Assembly: GCA_938003605.1 (NCBI GenBank)
Contig: CALKYD010000080.1
Coordinates: 1-9,847, forward strand
Direction of reading: 5' to 3'
DNA length: 9,847 nt
Origin: an uncultured Sulfolobales archaeon
Lineage (GTDB): Archaea > Thermoproteota > Thermoprotei_A > Sulfolobales > Desulfurococcaceae
Made by a program: the position numbers and the translations under genes. The notes under the pieces are model-generated. The model ran no database searches. It was given only the letters and a program-made list of their open reading frames with translations, and had not been told where the DNA came from. Of this stretch, positions 1 to 6,602 are shown piece after piece; the stretch's first letter is position 1, and each line of letters starts with the position of its first letter.

Positions 1-1965
1 CTATACATAGGAGGCTTAACCAAGGGCTTAAGCATACTCTTAATTGATGACGAGAAAGCATTTAACGCCTTACTAAAGGATCTCAAGTGGCTTCTTGAAT
101 CCATAGACTTCAGGGAATACGATGAGAACACGCTCAGTGAAGTAATCAGGGAGGTAGACGCGGATAGGAGGAGGGTTAAGCTAGCTCTTGAGGGGAAGCT
201 GAGGGTCAGGAGGAAGGAGCTTATGAAGACAACCCTCTTCATAGTTGAATCACCTAATAAAGCAAGGACTATAGCGAGGTTGTTTGGGAGGCCTACTAGA
301 AGGGTCATTGATGGATTGCAGTCCTACGAAGTCTTGACTGAAGATAGATTAATGGTGGTGACTGCTACAGGTGGACACATACTTGACTTAGTTACAAACG
401 AAGGATTCTTTGGAGTAATTGTTGAAAAATCATCGTTTAAGCCAATATATAAGCCTATAAGGAGATGCATTAAGTGCGGCAGAGATATCTCTGAAGACGA
501 ATCATCATGCCCATTCTGCGGCAGTAAAGTATTTGCAGAAGCTAAGCCAATTATAGAAGCTTTGAGACGCCTTGCCTCGCAAGTTGACGAAATACTTATT
601 GGAACAGATCCTGATTCTGAGGGAGAGAAGATTGCGTGGGATATAATGCTCTTGCTGAAGCCATTAAATAAAAGGATTTACAGAGTTAAATTCCATGAAG
701 TCACTCGCAGAGGCCTTGCTTCAGCGCTGAATTCCCTAACTAATGTTGATAGGAATATGGTTGAAGCACAGATTGTTAGAAGAATAGAGGATCGATGGAT
801 AGGTTTTAGCTTAAGCCCCATACTGTGGCGCAAGTTTGGATTAAACTACTTGTCGGCAGGCAGAGTTCAGACCCCTGTCTTGGGATGGATTGTAGAGAGG
901 ACTGAAAGACATAGGGAGAGGGCTGACTTAATTACGCTTAAGCTGAAGGGCATTAATGCAGTGCTTTTATTTAAGGCGCCTAGGCATACTGCTAAGGAAA
1001 TTAAGGAAATTGGCAGAGTTAACTTGAGGAATGTTAGAAGGGAAGTAGTCGTAGTCAACCCACCCCCGCCTTACACTACTGACTCCATGATTTCAGATGC
1101 CTCTCGAATACTTAAGGTCCCAGCGATGAAAGTAATGGATTCTGCTCAGAGGCTCTTTGAAGCAGGGCTAATAACTTATCACAGAACTGATAGTACGACT
1201 GTCAGTGCGATAGGGATCTCTATAGCTAAGGACTACGTGTCTAGAGTCTTTGGAGAGAATTACTTTCACGCTAGAAAGTGGGAGAAGCCCGGCGCTCATG
1301 AATGTATAAGGCCCACTAAGCCTCTTGACTCAAAGCAAGTGATGGCCCTTAAAGCAGCTGGATTACTGTCACTGGCAGTCCCTCTTAGGCCTGAGGACTA
1401 CAGGCTATACGACCTCGTATTTAAGAGATTCATCTCTAGCCAGATGAAGCCGTGCGTAGTTGAGAAAACAGCGTTCACATTGGATTTCAAGGGCTTTACA
1501 AAGGAGTTCTCCTTCATAACGAAAGTCATTGATGACGGTTTTAACAAGCTGAACAAGGCCTTAAATCCAGTTGACTTAGGAGACGTAAGCGACGGCGAGT
1601 ATGAAGTGGAGAGCGTAAAGTCAAGGTCTGTGCCAGAGCATCCGCTATACACGTACAGCGACTTAGTTGAATTAATGAGGGATAGAGGTATTGGCAGGCC
1701 TTCGACTTACGCCAAGATTCTCGACATACTTAAGAGAAGGGGGTATGTCGTGGAAGTTGGCAGGAACAAGCTAATAGCTACATTAAGGGGCAAAAACGTA
1801 TTCAAGTTTCTAGACGAGATGTTCCACAGCTTAGTGAATGAGGAGAGGACGAAGCTCCTTCAGGAAAAAATAGATTTAATTGAGGCAGGCAAGGAGAGAG
1901 CTGAGGAAGTACTCAAAGCCTTCTACCAAGAAGTAAAGCCGTTGACAACCATTGAAAGTATTTGA
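1..1965 (+). CDS. rgy: Reverse gyrase, C-terminal topoisomerase part (5' partial)
   Basis: Reverse gyrase introduces positive supercoils into DNA by coupling an N-terminal helicase-like module to a type IA topoisomerase; it is a hallmark of hyperthermophiles. The frame is open from base 1 to the TGA at 1963-1965 (654 codons visible), so the gene begins upstream. The Met at 223 is internal, because the 74 codons before it continue in frame and read like the family's linker (GGLTKG, then LIDDEKAF). Visible motifs: the TOPRIM motif VESPNK (visible residues 82-87), the second zinc finger (Cys156, 159, 170, 173), the TOPRIM acidic triad in GTDPDSEGE (203, 205, 207), RRIEDRWIGF, SAGRVQTPVLGW, the catalytic Tyr393 in LITYHRTDST (codon 1177-1179), and GRPSTYAKI near the end. 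Nothing looks damaged. The helicase half and the first zinc finger lie outside the window. It converges on the tRNA-Leu gene. Confidence 0.97.
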   Translation, partial: LYIGGLTKGLSILLIDDEKAFNALLKDLKWLLESIDFREYDENTLSEVIREVDADRRRVKLALEGKLRVRRKELMKTTLFIVESPNKARTIARLFGRPTRRVIDGLQSYEVLTEDRLMVVTATGGHILDLVTNEGFFGVIVEKSSFKPIYKPIRRCIKCGRDISEDESSCPFCGSKVFAEAKPIIEALRRLASQVDEILIGTDPDSEGEKIAWDIMLLLKPLNKRIYRVKFHEVTRRGLASALNSLTNVDRNMVEAQIVRRIEDRWIGFSLSPILWRKFGLNYLSAGRVQTPVLGWIVERTERHRERADLITLKLKGINAVLLFKAPRHTAKEIKEIGRVNLRNVRREVVVVNPPPPYTTDSMISDASRILKVPAMKVMDSAQRLFEAGLITYHRTDSTTVSAIGISIAKDYVSRVFGENYFHARKWEKPGAHECIRPTKPLDSKQVMALKAAGLLSLAVPLRPEDYRLYDLVFKRFISSQMKPCVVEKTAFTLDFKGFTKEFSFITKVIDDGFNKLNKALNPVDLGDVSDGEYEVESVKSRSVPEHPLYTYSDLVELMRDRGIGRPSTYAKILDILKRRGYVVEVGRNKLIATLRGKNVFKFLDEMFHSLVNEERTKLLQEKIDLIEAGKERAEEVLKAFYQEVKPLTTIESI

Positions 1966-2060
1966 AGAAGGCTTCTCATTCGTTTATCTTAATGGATTTG
2001 CCACAGTTTACGTTAAGGCATGCTTATTCCAAGATCCCCATGTAATTACAAGGATTGCAG

Positions 2061-2161
2061 TGCGGGGGGTGGGATTTGAACCCACGCAGGCCTACGCCAG
2101 CGGATCTCCTACGCTCAAGGCCTTAAGTCCGCCCCCTTTGACCGTGCTCGGGCACCCCCGC
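2061..2161 (-). tRNA. tRNA-Leu(UAA): tRNA-Leu, anticodon UAA, with a 16-nt intron
   Basis: This is a class II tRNA that folds fully by eye. The acceptor stem GCGGGGG/CCCCCGC pairs at all seven positions, with discriminator A at 2061 and no encoded CCA. The D-stem is CCC/GGG, the anticodon stem GCGGA/TCCGC, the long variable arm GGC-GTAG-GCC, and the T-arm GTGGG-TTCAAAT-CCCAC. The anticodon loop is split by 16 nt (2106-2121) placed after G37, the canonical archaeal site. Removing them gives the loop CTTAAGA with anticodon TAA (2123-2125) and a mature length of 85 nt, as expected for tRNA-Leu. A TATA box lies about 30-37 nt upstream. The gene sits on the same strand as, and just downstream of, the C/D sRNA candidate and the RNase P protein genes, and converges on reverse gyrase. 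Confidence 0.97.
2106..2121 (-). other. tRNA-Leu intron (37/38 position)
   Basis: The 16 nt interrupt the anticodon loop between G37 and A38. A bulge-helix-bulge substrate for the archaeal splicing endonuclease can be drawn. Exon CTTA pairs with intron TAGG (one G-U pair), giving the 4-bp central helix. The 5' bulge is AG|G and the 3' bulge is AG|A, each cut after its second base. The helix inside the intron is weak, so this would be a relaxed motif. The borders are inferred from tRNA folding. Confidence 0.88.
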
Positions 2162-2190
2162 TGCTCAGCAATAGTACTGTGTAGATGCTC

Positions 2191-2199
2191 CTTATAAGT
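2191..2199 (-). promoter_or_regulatory. TATA box of the tRNA-Leu gene
   Basis: On the - strand this reads ACTTATAAG, an archaeal TATA-type element. It lies about 30-38 nt before the mature tRNA 5' end, which places the transcription start a few bases ahead of G1. It separates the tRNA from the upstream C/D sRNA candidate, so the tRNA probably has its own transcript. Confidence 0.6.
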
Positions 2200-2204
2200 G
2201 TTGG

Positions 2205-2266
2205 GAGTTAATCAGCTCGTCGCGAAGTCTTCACTAATCATTCTGGAGCGGCTTCATCATCTACTC
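2205..2266 (-). ncRNA. Probable C/D box methylation-guide sRNA
   Basis: Archaeal C/D sRNAs bind L7Ae, Nop5 and fibrillarin and direct 2'-O-methylation of rRNA or tRNA. All elements occur here in order with textbook spacing: box C ATGATGA (2254-2260, exact consensus), a 12-nt guide AGCCGCTCCAGA (2242-2253), a degenerate box D' ATGA (2238-2241), a 3-nt spacer, box C' GTGAAGA (2228-2234, one mismatch), a second 12-nt guide CTTCGCGACGAG (2216-2227), and box D CTGA (2212-2215, exact). Flanking GAGT (2263-2266) and ACTC (2205-2208) can form a short terminal stem. By the N+5 rule the predicted methylated bases would be a G in TCTGGAGCGGCT (D' guide) and a U in CTCGTCGCGAAG (D guide). I could not assign the targets. 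The RNA starts about 20 nt after the rnp2 stop and may be processed from that operon's transcript. The weakest element is D'. Confidence 0.7.
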
Positions 2267-2287
2267 AAGGGGTATGCTGCTACAGCT

Positions 2288-2773
2288 TTATTTAGTTATT
2301 GCATTCATATACTTCCTCGCTTTCCTCAATAAGCCCGTTGTCTTAACTGGCTTAACTATAATTCTCTTCCCCAAGGCCTCCTTAACTATGGACATTGACG
2401 CAATTACGTAGTCTTTAGCCAAGTTATTTGTCCTAATGATCCCCTTCATCAATTCATCGTTATAAGCTATTAACTGAGGATCAGCTATGCTTGCTACAGC
2501 TACTCCATAAAGTTCTTTAACAGCCCTCCTGATAGCTTCTTCAACTTGGTTCCTCGACACACTTTCATCAGATATCACTCTGAACACTATGTACCTCTTC
2601 CTCAGCTTCCCTGGCTTCCCATGTTTCCCGAGCCTCTTTGAGATCTTCACTAATAGCTCCTCTCGCCTCCTCATCTTCGCTAAGTGGAGTAAAGCTATGA
2701 TGGATAGAGCGGCACTAGCTATTGATAGGGAGAGAGCTACTGCAACTGCAGCCTCTTGGCTAAAGCTTGACAC
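2288..2773 (-). CDS. rnp2: RNase P protein component 2 (Pop5/Rnp2) with an N-terminal transmembrane helix
   Basis: Pop5 pairs with Rpp30 in archaeal RNase P and supports the RNA catalytic domain in 5' tRNA maturation. The C-terminal two thirds (about residues 58-158) carry the family pattern: KRYIVFRVISDE, then a helix, DPQLIAYNDELMKGIIRTNN, and the end IIVKPVKTTGLLRKARKYM. The start is GTG at 2773, supported by GGTGAGG (2778-2784) ending 4 nt ahead of it. It overlaps the end of rnp3 by 14 nt, so the two are translationally close. The oddity is the extension: residues 8-32 are almost wholly hydrophobic (Ala, Val, Leu, Ile, Ser), followed by KMRRREE and a Lys/Gly-rich linker. By the positive-inside rule this would anchor the enzyme domain on the cytoplasmic face of the membrane. 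An internal ATG at 2674 (residue 34) would give a soluble protein but has no visible ribosome binding site. Confidence 0.88.
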   Translation of the reverse strand: MSSFSQEAAVAVALSLSIASAALSIIALLHLAKMRRREELLVKISKRLGKHGKPGKLRKRYIVFRVISDESVSRNQVEEAIRRAVKELYGVAVASIADPQLIAYNDELMKGIIRTNNLAKDYVIASMSIVKEALGKRIIVKPVKTTGLLRKARKYMNAITK

Positions 2774-3377
2774 CCTTCCTCACCAATATCTCCCTGGGGA
2801 TAGTTGTGAAACCGCTCATCACGGCTTCCAGCTCTAGGGAAAGCAATTGCGATAGGAGGAGTGCGATTGACTTAGGGTAGTATAGCTCGCTCCAGTCAAT
2901 GGCTTTACTTGAGAAGACTACTGGTACTTCAAGGCGTGCTGCGTAGATAAGCCTCCTAACTACTTTAGCTAGAGCTCTTTCGCCTCCAAGAATTAACTTG
3001 AGTGGGAGCTCTATGGGCTTACTGAACCTCTTCATCATTGAGAGCTGTTGTCCATCAATGTAGTTCAGTGTCTCTAAGTCAAGTACTACTGCGTCGACTC
3101 TACTGTCTCGGGCAGCTAGTCTGGCGGCACTGACGTCCAGGGGCTTTACAGAGACTACTGCTGACTTACTGGTGCTTGTTGAAAGAGCTTTCTTCAAGTC
3201 CCTTTCATTAAGTGAAGCAATGACTTTCTTCCCGACTAAAACAACTTCATTCATGTTTGTAGCACTAGTCCAGCCTTCCTTGTTTTCAACTAGCAGTGCT
3301 TTATAGCCAAGTCTTCTAGCTACAATCGTTAACTTATCTAACTCACTGGAGTTAACTCCAAAGTCTATGTAATTCAT
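2760..3377 (-). CDS. rnp3: RNase P protein component 3 (Rpp30/Rnp3)
   Basis: Rpp30 is a TIM-barrel-like protein that binds Pop5 and the catalytic domain of RNase P RNA. The 205 residues fit the usual archaeal length. The recognisable core is VVSVKPLDVSAARLAARD followed by SRVDAVVLD (about residues 95-122). It corresponds to the conserved stretch of Rpp30 in which removal of residues already claimed by the barrel is followed by a DxRVD segment. The C-terminal part, SKAIDWSELYYPKSIALLLSQL, is also typical. The start ATG (3375-3377) overlaps the upstream gene's stop as ATGA, and the 3' end overlaps rnp2 by 14 nt, so all three are one transcription unit. Pop5 and Rpp30 next to each other match their direct contact in the enzyme and recall the archaeal exosome/RNase P superoperon. 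Confidence 0.9.
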   Translation of the reverse strand: MNYIDFGVNSSELDKLTIVARRLGYKALLVENKEGWTSATNMNEVVLVGKKVIASLNERDLKKALSTSTSKSAVVSVKPLDVSAARLAARDSRVDAVVLDLETLNYIDGQQLSMMKRFSKPIELPLKLILGGERALAKVVRRLIYAARLEVPVVFSSKAIDWSELYYPKSIALLLSQLLSLELEAVMSGFTTIPREILVRKGVKL

Positions 3378-3841
3378 TGAATTAACCCCACTTCCTCCAA
3401 CAGCTTTCCAACGCTCTCCCTACTTGCCTTGCCTGAGAACGATATCGTTACGTGAACTACGTCTCCTGAATCGCTGAGGACTAGCCTGCCGCAATACAGC
3501 TCCTGCTTACTTAACCTGAGGCTCAGCTTCCTCTCCCTAGGATCGTACCTTAATGGGAGGCTGGCCTTCAATATGCTCTTATCAGCTTTAGCTAGTGCTG
3601 AAACTATGTGCCTTACAGAGGCTTCAGCATCCCTACCTTGAAGCACTGCTTGAGCTAGCACTATGGGGTTTCCATGATGCCCCTTCACTAACTTCTTAGA
3701 GACGACAACTCTATCCCTAAGCTCAACGGGCACTAGGCTTAGTAAGGCTTTTAAAACCTTCTCCTCACTCTCTGTTGCATAAATGAATGCCCTCAGCCTC
3801 AGTGAAGCAAACTCAGCTTTGCTCACAGCAAACACTCCCAA
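3374..3841 (-). CDS. COG1325-type RNA-binding protein (DUF54, exosome-associated family)
   Basis: The protein fits the archaeal COG1325/PF01877 family, predicted RNA-binding proteins associated by genomic context with the exosome and RNase P genes; the exact role is not known. Visible family marks are RLRAFIYATESEEKVLKALLSLVP at the N-terminus, KGHHGNPIVLAQAVLQ in the first third, DPRERKLSLRLSKQELYCGRLVL in the second half, and a basic and hydrophobic C-terminus. It is first in the operon with rnp3 and rnp2 (4-nt stop/start overlap). The start is uncertain. TTG at 3841 gives 155 residues, but in-frame GTG codons at 3835 and 3826 are possible; the latter has GGGAGTG six bases before it. The conserved region begins only around residue 9, so the choice does not affect the domain. 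Confidence 0.85.
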   Translation of the reverse strand: MGVFAVSKAEFASLRLRAFIYATESEEKVLKALLSLVPVELRDRVVVSKKLVKGHHGNPIVLAQAVLQGRDAEASVRHIVSALAKADKSILKASLPLRYDPRERKLSLRLSKQELYCGRLVLSDSGDVVHVTISFSGKASRESVGKLLEEVGLIQ

Positions 3842-3871
3842 TGATACATGTATGCAGTACGGTTAATACAC

Positions 3872-3879
3872 ATATATAT
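3872..3879 (-). promoter_or_regulatory. TATA box of the COG1325-rnp3-rnp2 operon
   Basis: ATATATAT on the - strand, centred about 35 nt before the TTG at 3841. A start about 26 nt downstream would fall near 3849, giving a leader of about 8 nt to TTG 3841 or about 23 nt to GTG 3826. No second operon promoter is obvious within the three genes. Confidence 0.55.
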
Positions 3880-4025
3880 TGCTCTCCAACCAACTGCTTA
3901 AGACTGTGCTCACCCGCTAACAATATCAGATAATACTTGCGGATACCTCTAATCCCTTCGGCAATGTCGGCCACGTCCACAGGACTTCTTTACCCACTAA
4001 GTATGGGACGCCCTTGAGGCCAACG

Positions 4026-4066
4026 CCACTAATGAAGACATGGATAACGATAAGTGTCGTTAGTGG
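4026..4066. repeat. Imperfect inverted repeat (hairpin potential)
   Basis: Arms CCACTAA (4026-4032) and TTAGTGG (4060-4066) match perfectly over 7 bp. An inner 4-bp stem, GACA (4037-4040) with TGTC (4055-4058), is nested inside, leaving a 14-nt loop. It lies about 60-100 nt upstream of the rightward TATA box. It could be a structured RNA, a regulator site or chance. Confidence 0.4.
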
Positions 4067-4122
4067 GGGGAATCTATAAGAGCTTTAAAAGCTATGAATG
4101 ATGGAGCTAGCTAAAGCTCTGA

Positions 4123-4131
4123 GTTTATATG
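4123..4131 (+). promoter_or_regulatory. TATA box of the SIS-deaminase/nagA unit
   Basis: GTTTATATG, centred about 37 nt ahead of the ATG at 4164. The expected transcription start is near 4152-4154, so the mRNA would have a leader of only about 10 nt containing GGGGTG. This short leader favours ATG 4164 over GTG 4158. Confidence 0.55.
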
Positions 4132-4163
4132 CTTTCATGCCATTAGTTCTATAAGGGGTGTGT

Positions 4164-5240
4164 ATGGAGGATTTACGTAAGTACGTTGTGTTTAATGAAA
4201 TGACTCAGCTGCCTAAAGTAGTAGAAGCTTCGGGAAGTAAGTACTCTGTGATTGAAGGAGTTGTTGGGGAGTTGGTGAGTGATGGAGTGAGCGAAGTGTA
4301 CTACATTGGTTGTGGAAGCAGCTATTATGCAGCTTTAGGCGGGGCAATACCATTGTTGAGAAGCCCGTTGAATGCAAGGATCTTTATTCAACCAGCTTCA
4401 GAGTTCTTCTTCTACTACACTGACTTAATTGGAAGGCGTATTAGAGGCGGAAAGAGCCTTACAGTGTTCTTCTCAAGATCTGGGGAAACAAGGGAAGTGC
4501 TGCTAGCCCTAGATGAATCTAAGAAGCGGGGGGCGAAGACCATTGGATTTACTTGCAGTAAGGGCAGCTACTTAGATAGAAACGCTGATTACTCCATAGT
4601 TGTCGAAGAATGCCTTGAGGAGGGGGTATACATGACTAAGTCATTTACAGCACTTTACTTGCTTGGAACACTGGCTTCAATAGCTATGCTGCGCTTAAAC
4701 AACATTGACGTAGGCATTAACATCTATAAGGAGCTCCACTTACTTAAGGAAGCTCTAGATAACGTAAGCAGTAATATGAGGGCTTTAGAACACATAGCTG
4801 TAAAAACCCTTAGTAAGAAAGTATTCTCTGTACTGGCGCCAGGTAACCTATATCCGGTGGCCTTAGAGGCGAGCTTAAAGTTCAAGGAGATCTCCTATAC
4901 TTTCTCAGAAGCTATTCACGTACTTGAGTTCAGGCACGGCCACAACGCCTTGCTGGAGCGCGGGAGCGAGCTCCAGCTAATAGTCCTGTCACTAAGCAAT
5001 GACCTCTCCCATGGGAAAACCTTGAGCTTGTACAGAGAGCTCGTGACTAAGGGCTTTGACGCCCTACTGTTCTCTAACGATAGTTCCGCCGACTACTTTA
5101 TTCCGTGGAGTGGTGGGATGTATCTAGCACCAATAGTCTACATACTCCCCCTATACTACATTACTTTCATCAGATCAGTATTGCTTGGCTACAACCCTGA
5201 TAAACCTCTGCACATATCTAGAGTAGTTCTCTCAATATAG
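4164..5240 (+). CDS. SIS-domain sugar-phosphate isomerase/deaminase, probable glucosamine-6-phosphate deaminase
   Basis: The protein consists of two SIS domains like the isomerase half of GlmS, without a glutaminase domain. This is the architecture of the archaeal glucosamine-6-phosphate deaminase family (GlmD type) that converts GlcN-6-P to fructose-6-P and ammonia. Sugar-phosphate-binding motifs are IGCGSSYYAALGG (about residues 48-60) and FFSRSGETREV (about 100-110), then EGVYMTKSFTA. ALEASLKFKEISY and VLEFRHGHN supply Glu242 and His258, which keep the 16-residue spacing of GlmS Glu488 and His504. The C-tail ends in ISRVVLSI, with Arg353 where GlmS has its catalytic Lys603. The start is taken as ATG 4164; GTG 4158 would add two residues. 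nagA follows after 36 nt, probably on the same mRNA, and provides the expected substrate. A mannose- or tagatose-type SIS isomerase is a less likely alternative. Confidence 0.8.
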   Translation: MEDLRKYVVFNEMTQLPKVVEASGSKYSVIEGVVGELVSDGVSEVYYIGCGSSYYAALGGAIPLLRSPLNARIFIQPASEFFFYYTDLIGRRIRGGKSLTVFFSRSGETREVLLALDESKKRGAKTIGFTCSKGSYLDRNADYSIVVEECLEEGVYMTKSFTALYLLGTLASIAMLRLNNIDVGINIYKELHLLKEALDNVSSNMRALEHIAVKTLSKKVFSVLAPGNLYPVALEASLKFKEISYTFSEAIHVLEFRHGHNALLERGSELQLIVLSLSNDLSHGKTLSLYRELVTKGFDALLFSNDSSADYFIPWSGGMYLAPIVYILPLYYITFIRSVLLGYNPDKPLHISRVVLSI

Positions 5241-5276
5241 CTTAACGCTACAGTTAACTAGGAGTGGGGGTCCGCT

Positions 5277-6461
5277 ATGTATTCATCTATGAAACTCGTC
5301 CTAAGGCATTTAACGGTAGTTAGCTCCAGCGAACTAATAGATGATGGCTATATAGTCGTAGAGGGAGGTGTTATAAGGGATGTTGGTAGAGAGCCTTTCG
5401 GAGGCTCTGTAAGCAATGAAGTGAACTTAAGTGGATACATAGCTGTGCCAGGCTTCATAGATACACACACCCATGGAGTTGGGGGGCTTGACGTAACTTC
5501 AAATCCGGAGCCTCACAGGATTCTTGAAATGAGCAAGCATTACGTAAGGCATGGCGTAACTAGCTATGTTCCTACAACTGTAACAGCGCCTCACGAAGTA
5601 ATAATTGATGCCTGTAGGGCTGTGAGAGAGGCGTGCATGCAATGGACTCCAAGCAATGGCTCAAGAATACTAGGAGTGCACCTCGAAGGCCCATACATAA
5701 ATCCTGAGGCGGCTGGAGCTCAAAACACAGCTTACATACGTAAGCCTAGCGTAAGGGAGCTCCAGGAGTATGTTGATGCATCTGGAAGAACTGTTGTGCA
5801 ATTAACTATTGCTCCAGAAATTGATGGAGCTCTTGACTTAATACGCTACGCGAGCAGCTTGGGGATAGTTGTTAGCGCTGGACACACGCATTCATCGTAT
5901 GAAGAGGGAGTTAGAGCAGTTGAGCTGGGGGTTTCTAAGGCAACTCACATATTTAATGGAATGACTAAGTTTCATCACAGAGAGCCGGGGATAGCGCTAG
6001 CCCTTCTTCAATCACCTGGAGTATTCATAGAGTTGATAGCTGACTTCATACACTTGCACCCAGCAGTCGTTAAAATGACTATAGATCTAGTGGGCCCTGG
6101 CAGAGCGGCCTTGATAACAGATTCCATAGCTGCAACAGATATGCCTGACGGCATCTACGAGCTTGGAGGACTTAAAGTAGTTGTTGAAAAAGGCGTGTGT
6201 AGACTGCTTAGCACAGGCTCTTTAGCTGGCAGCACTCTCACAATGGATAAAGCCTTTAGAAACATAGTTAAGTTGGGGTACAGCTTAACTAATGCCGTAG
6301 CTATGGCTAGCTCTACTCCAGCTAGAAGCATTAATGTCTATGGGGAGCTGAAGGTGGGAGACATAAGGGCTGGCTATAAAGCTGACATAACTGTACTTAA
6401 CAGAGAACTGAAAGTAGTTAAAACAATAGTTGGGGGAAGCATCGTTTACGAAAAGGAGTAG
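5277..6461 (+). CDS. nagA: N-acetylglucosamine-6-phosphate deacetylase
   Basis: NagA is an amidohydrolase-fold cytoplasmic enzyme that hydrolyses GlcNAc-6-P to GlcN-6-P and acetate. The 394 residues match the family's usual length. Motifs in order: PGFIDTHTHG (His64, His66), GVHLEGPYINPEAAGA (metal ligand Glu137), VSAGHTHSSYEEG (His203), ATHIFNGMTKFHHREPG (His224), IADFIHLHP (His259), LITDSIAATDMPDG (catalytic Asp282) and LAGSTLTMDKAFRN. The C-terminus returns to the small beta-sandwich (VGDIRAGYKADITVLN). All catalytic positions appear intact. The ATG at 5277 is preceded by GGAGTGGGGG (5261-5270); a second ATG at 5289 is also possible. The gene lies 36 nt after the SIS deaminase, the next enzyme in the pathway, so the pair looks like a two-gene unit. 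HxH-type NagA deacetylates sugar phosphates, which implies that a route making GlcNAc-6-P (kinase or PTS) exists in this cell. Confidence 0.93.
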   Translation: MYSSMKLVLRHLTVVSSSELIDDGYIVVEGGVIRDVGREPFGGSVSNEVNLSGYIAVPGFIDTHTHGVGGLDVTSNPEPHRILEMSKHYVRHGVTSYVPTTVTAPHEVIIDACRAVREACMQWTPSNGSRILGVHLEGPYINPEAAGAQNTAYIRKPSVRELQEYVDASGRTVVQLTIAPEIDGALDLIRYASSLGIVVSAGHTHSSYEEGVRAVELGVSKATHIFNGMTKFHHREPGIALALLQSPGVFIELIADFIHLHPAVVKMTIDLVGPGRAALITDSIAATDMPDGIYELGGLKVVVEKGVCRLLSTGSLAGSTLTMDKAFRNIVKLGYSLTNAVAMASSTPARSINVYGELKVGDIRAGYKADITVLNRELKVVKTIVGGSIVYEKE

Positions 6462-6472
6462 CCTTCTACTTC

Positions 6473-6482
6473 CAGCCGGCTG
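6473..6482. repeat. 10-bp perfect palindrome upstream of the UPF0309 gene
   Basis: CAGCCGGCTG begins 12 nt after the nagA stop and about 80 nt ahead of the next gene's TATA-like element. It may be a regulator site, a short hairpin at the 3' end of the nagA transcript, or chance; nothing else supports a role. Confidence 0.3.
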
Positions 6483-6558
6483 AACGTGCCTAAACATAGG
6501 TTCTTGCTTATTGACGTTAAACCATCTGCACACCATGTACTCAGTCTCTGAGAACAGC

Positions 6559-6567
6559 GTTTTTATC
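6559..6567 (+). promoter_or_regulatory. Candidate TATA box for the UPF0309 SIS gene
   Basis: GTTTTTATC lies about 40 nt ahead of the TTG start at 6603. A start near 6588-6590 would leave a leader of about 13 nt containing GGTGGTG (6594-6600). A small perfect CCCC-TTTA-GGGG hairpin (6567-6578) lies between the box and the expected start. The 141-nt gap after nagA plus this box suggests the gene can be transcribed separately. Confidence 0.45.
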
Positions 6568-6602
6568 CCCTTTAGGGGTCTTACGCTAAGTCGGGTGGTG
6601 TA

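Larger units (their letters stand above)
3842..4163. other. Divergent intergenic region, no gene seen
   Basis: These 322 bases separate the leftward RNase P operon from the rightward amino-sugar genes. They hold the leftward TATA box (3872-3879), the rightward TATA box (4123-4131) and an imperfect inverted repeat at 4026-4066. A 52-codon open stretch on the - strand (3926-4084) has no usable start near its beginning. No tRNA, CRISPR-type repeat or convincing short gene was found. Confidence 0.6.

Noticed and set aside
223..225. ATG as the start of a stand-alone topoisomerase gene
   Set aside because: The frame is open through base 1 and the upstream 74 codons read like the reverse gyrase linker, so the Met is internal. 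A split reverse gyrase is not supported.
1952..2197. 81-codon + strand open frame over the tRNA region
   Set aside because: It is the antisense reading of tRNA-Leu plus flanking sequence and has no independent coding signal.
3926..4084. 52-codon open stretch on the - strand with a protein-like end (GVPYLVGKEVLWTWP)
   Set aside because: There is no ATG, GTG or TTG near its beginning and no ribosome binding site. An open stretch of this length is common by chance over six frames. It could be a gene remnant, but I recognise no family.
4091..4124. Possible second C/D sRNA (AATGATGG ... CTGA) upstream of the SIS-deaminase gene
   Set aside because: Box C has a mismatch, there is no D'/C' pair, the guide length is wrong, and it runs into the TATA box of the downstream gene.
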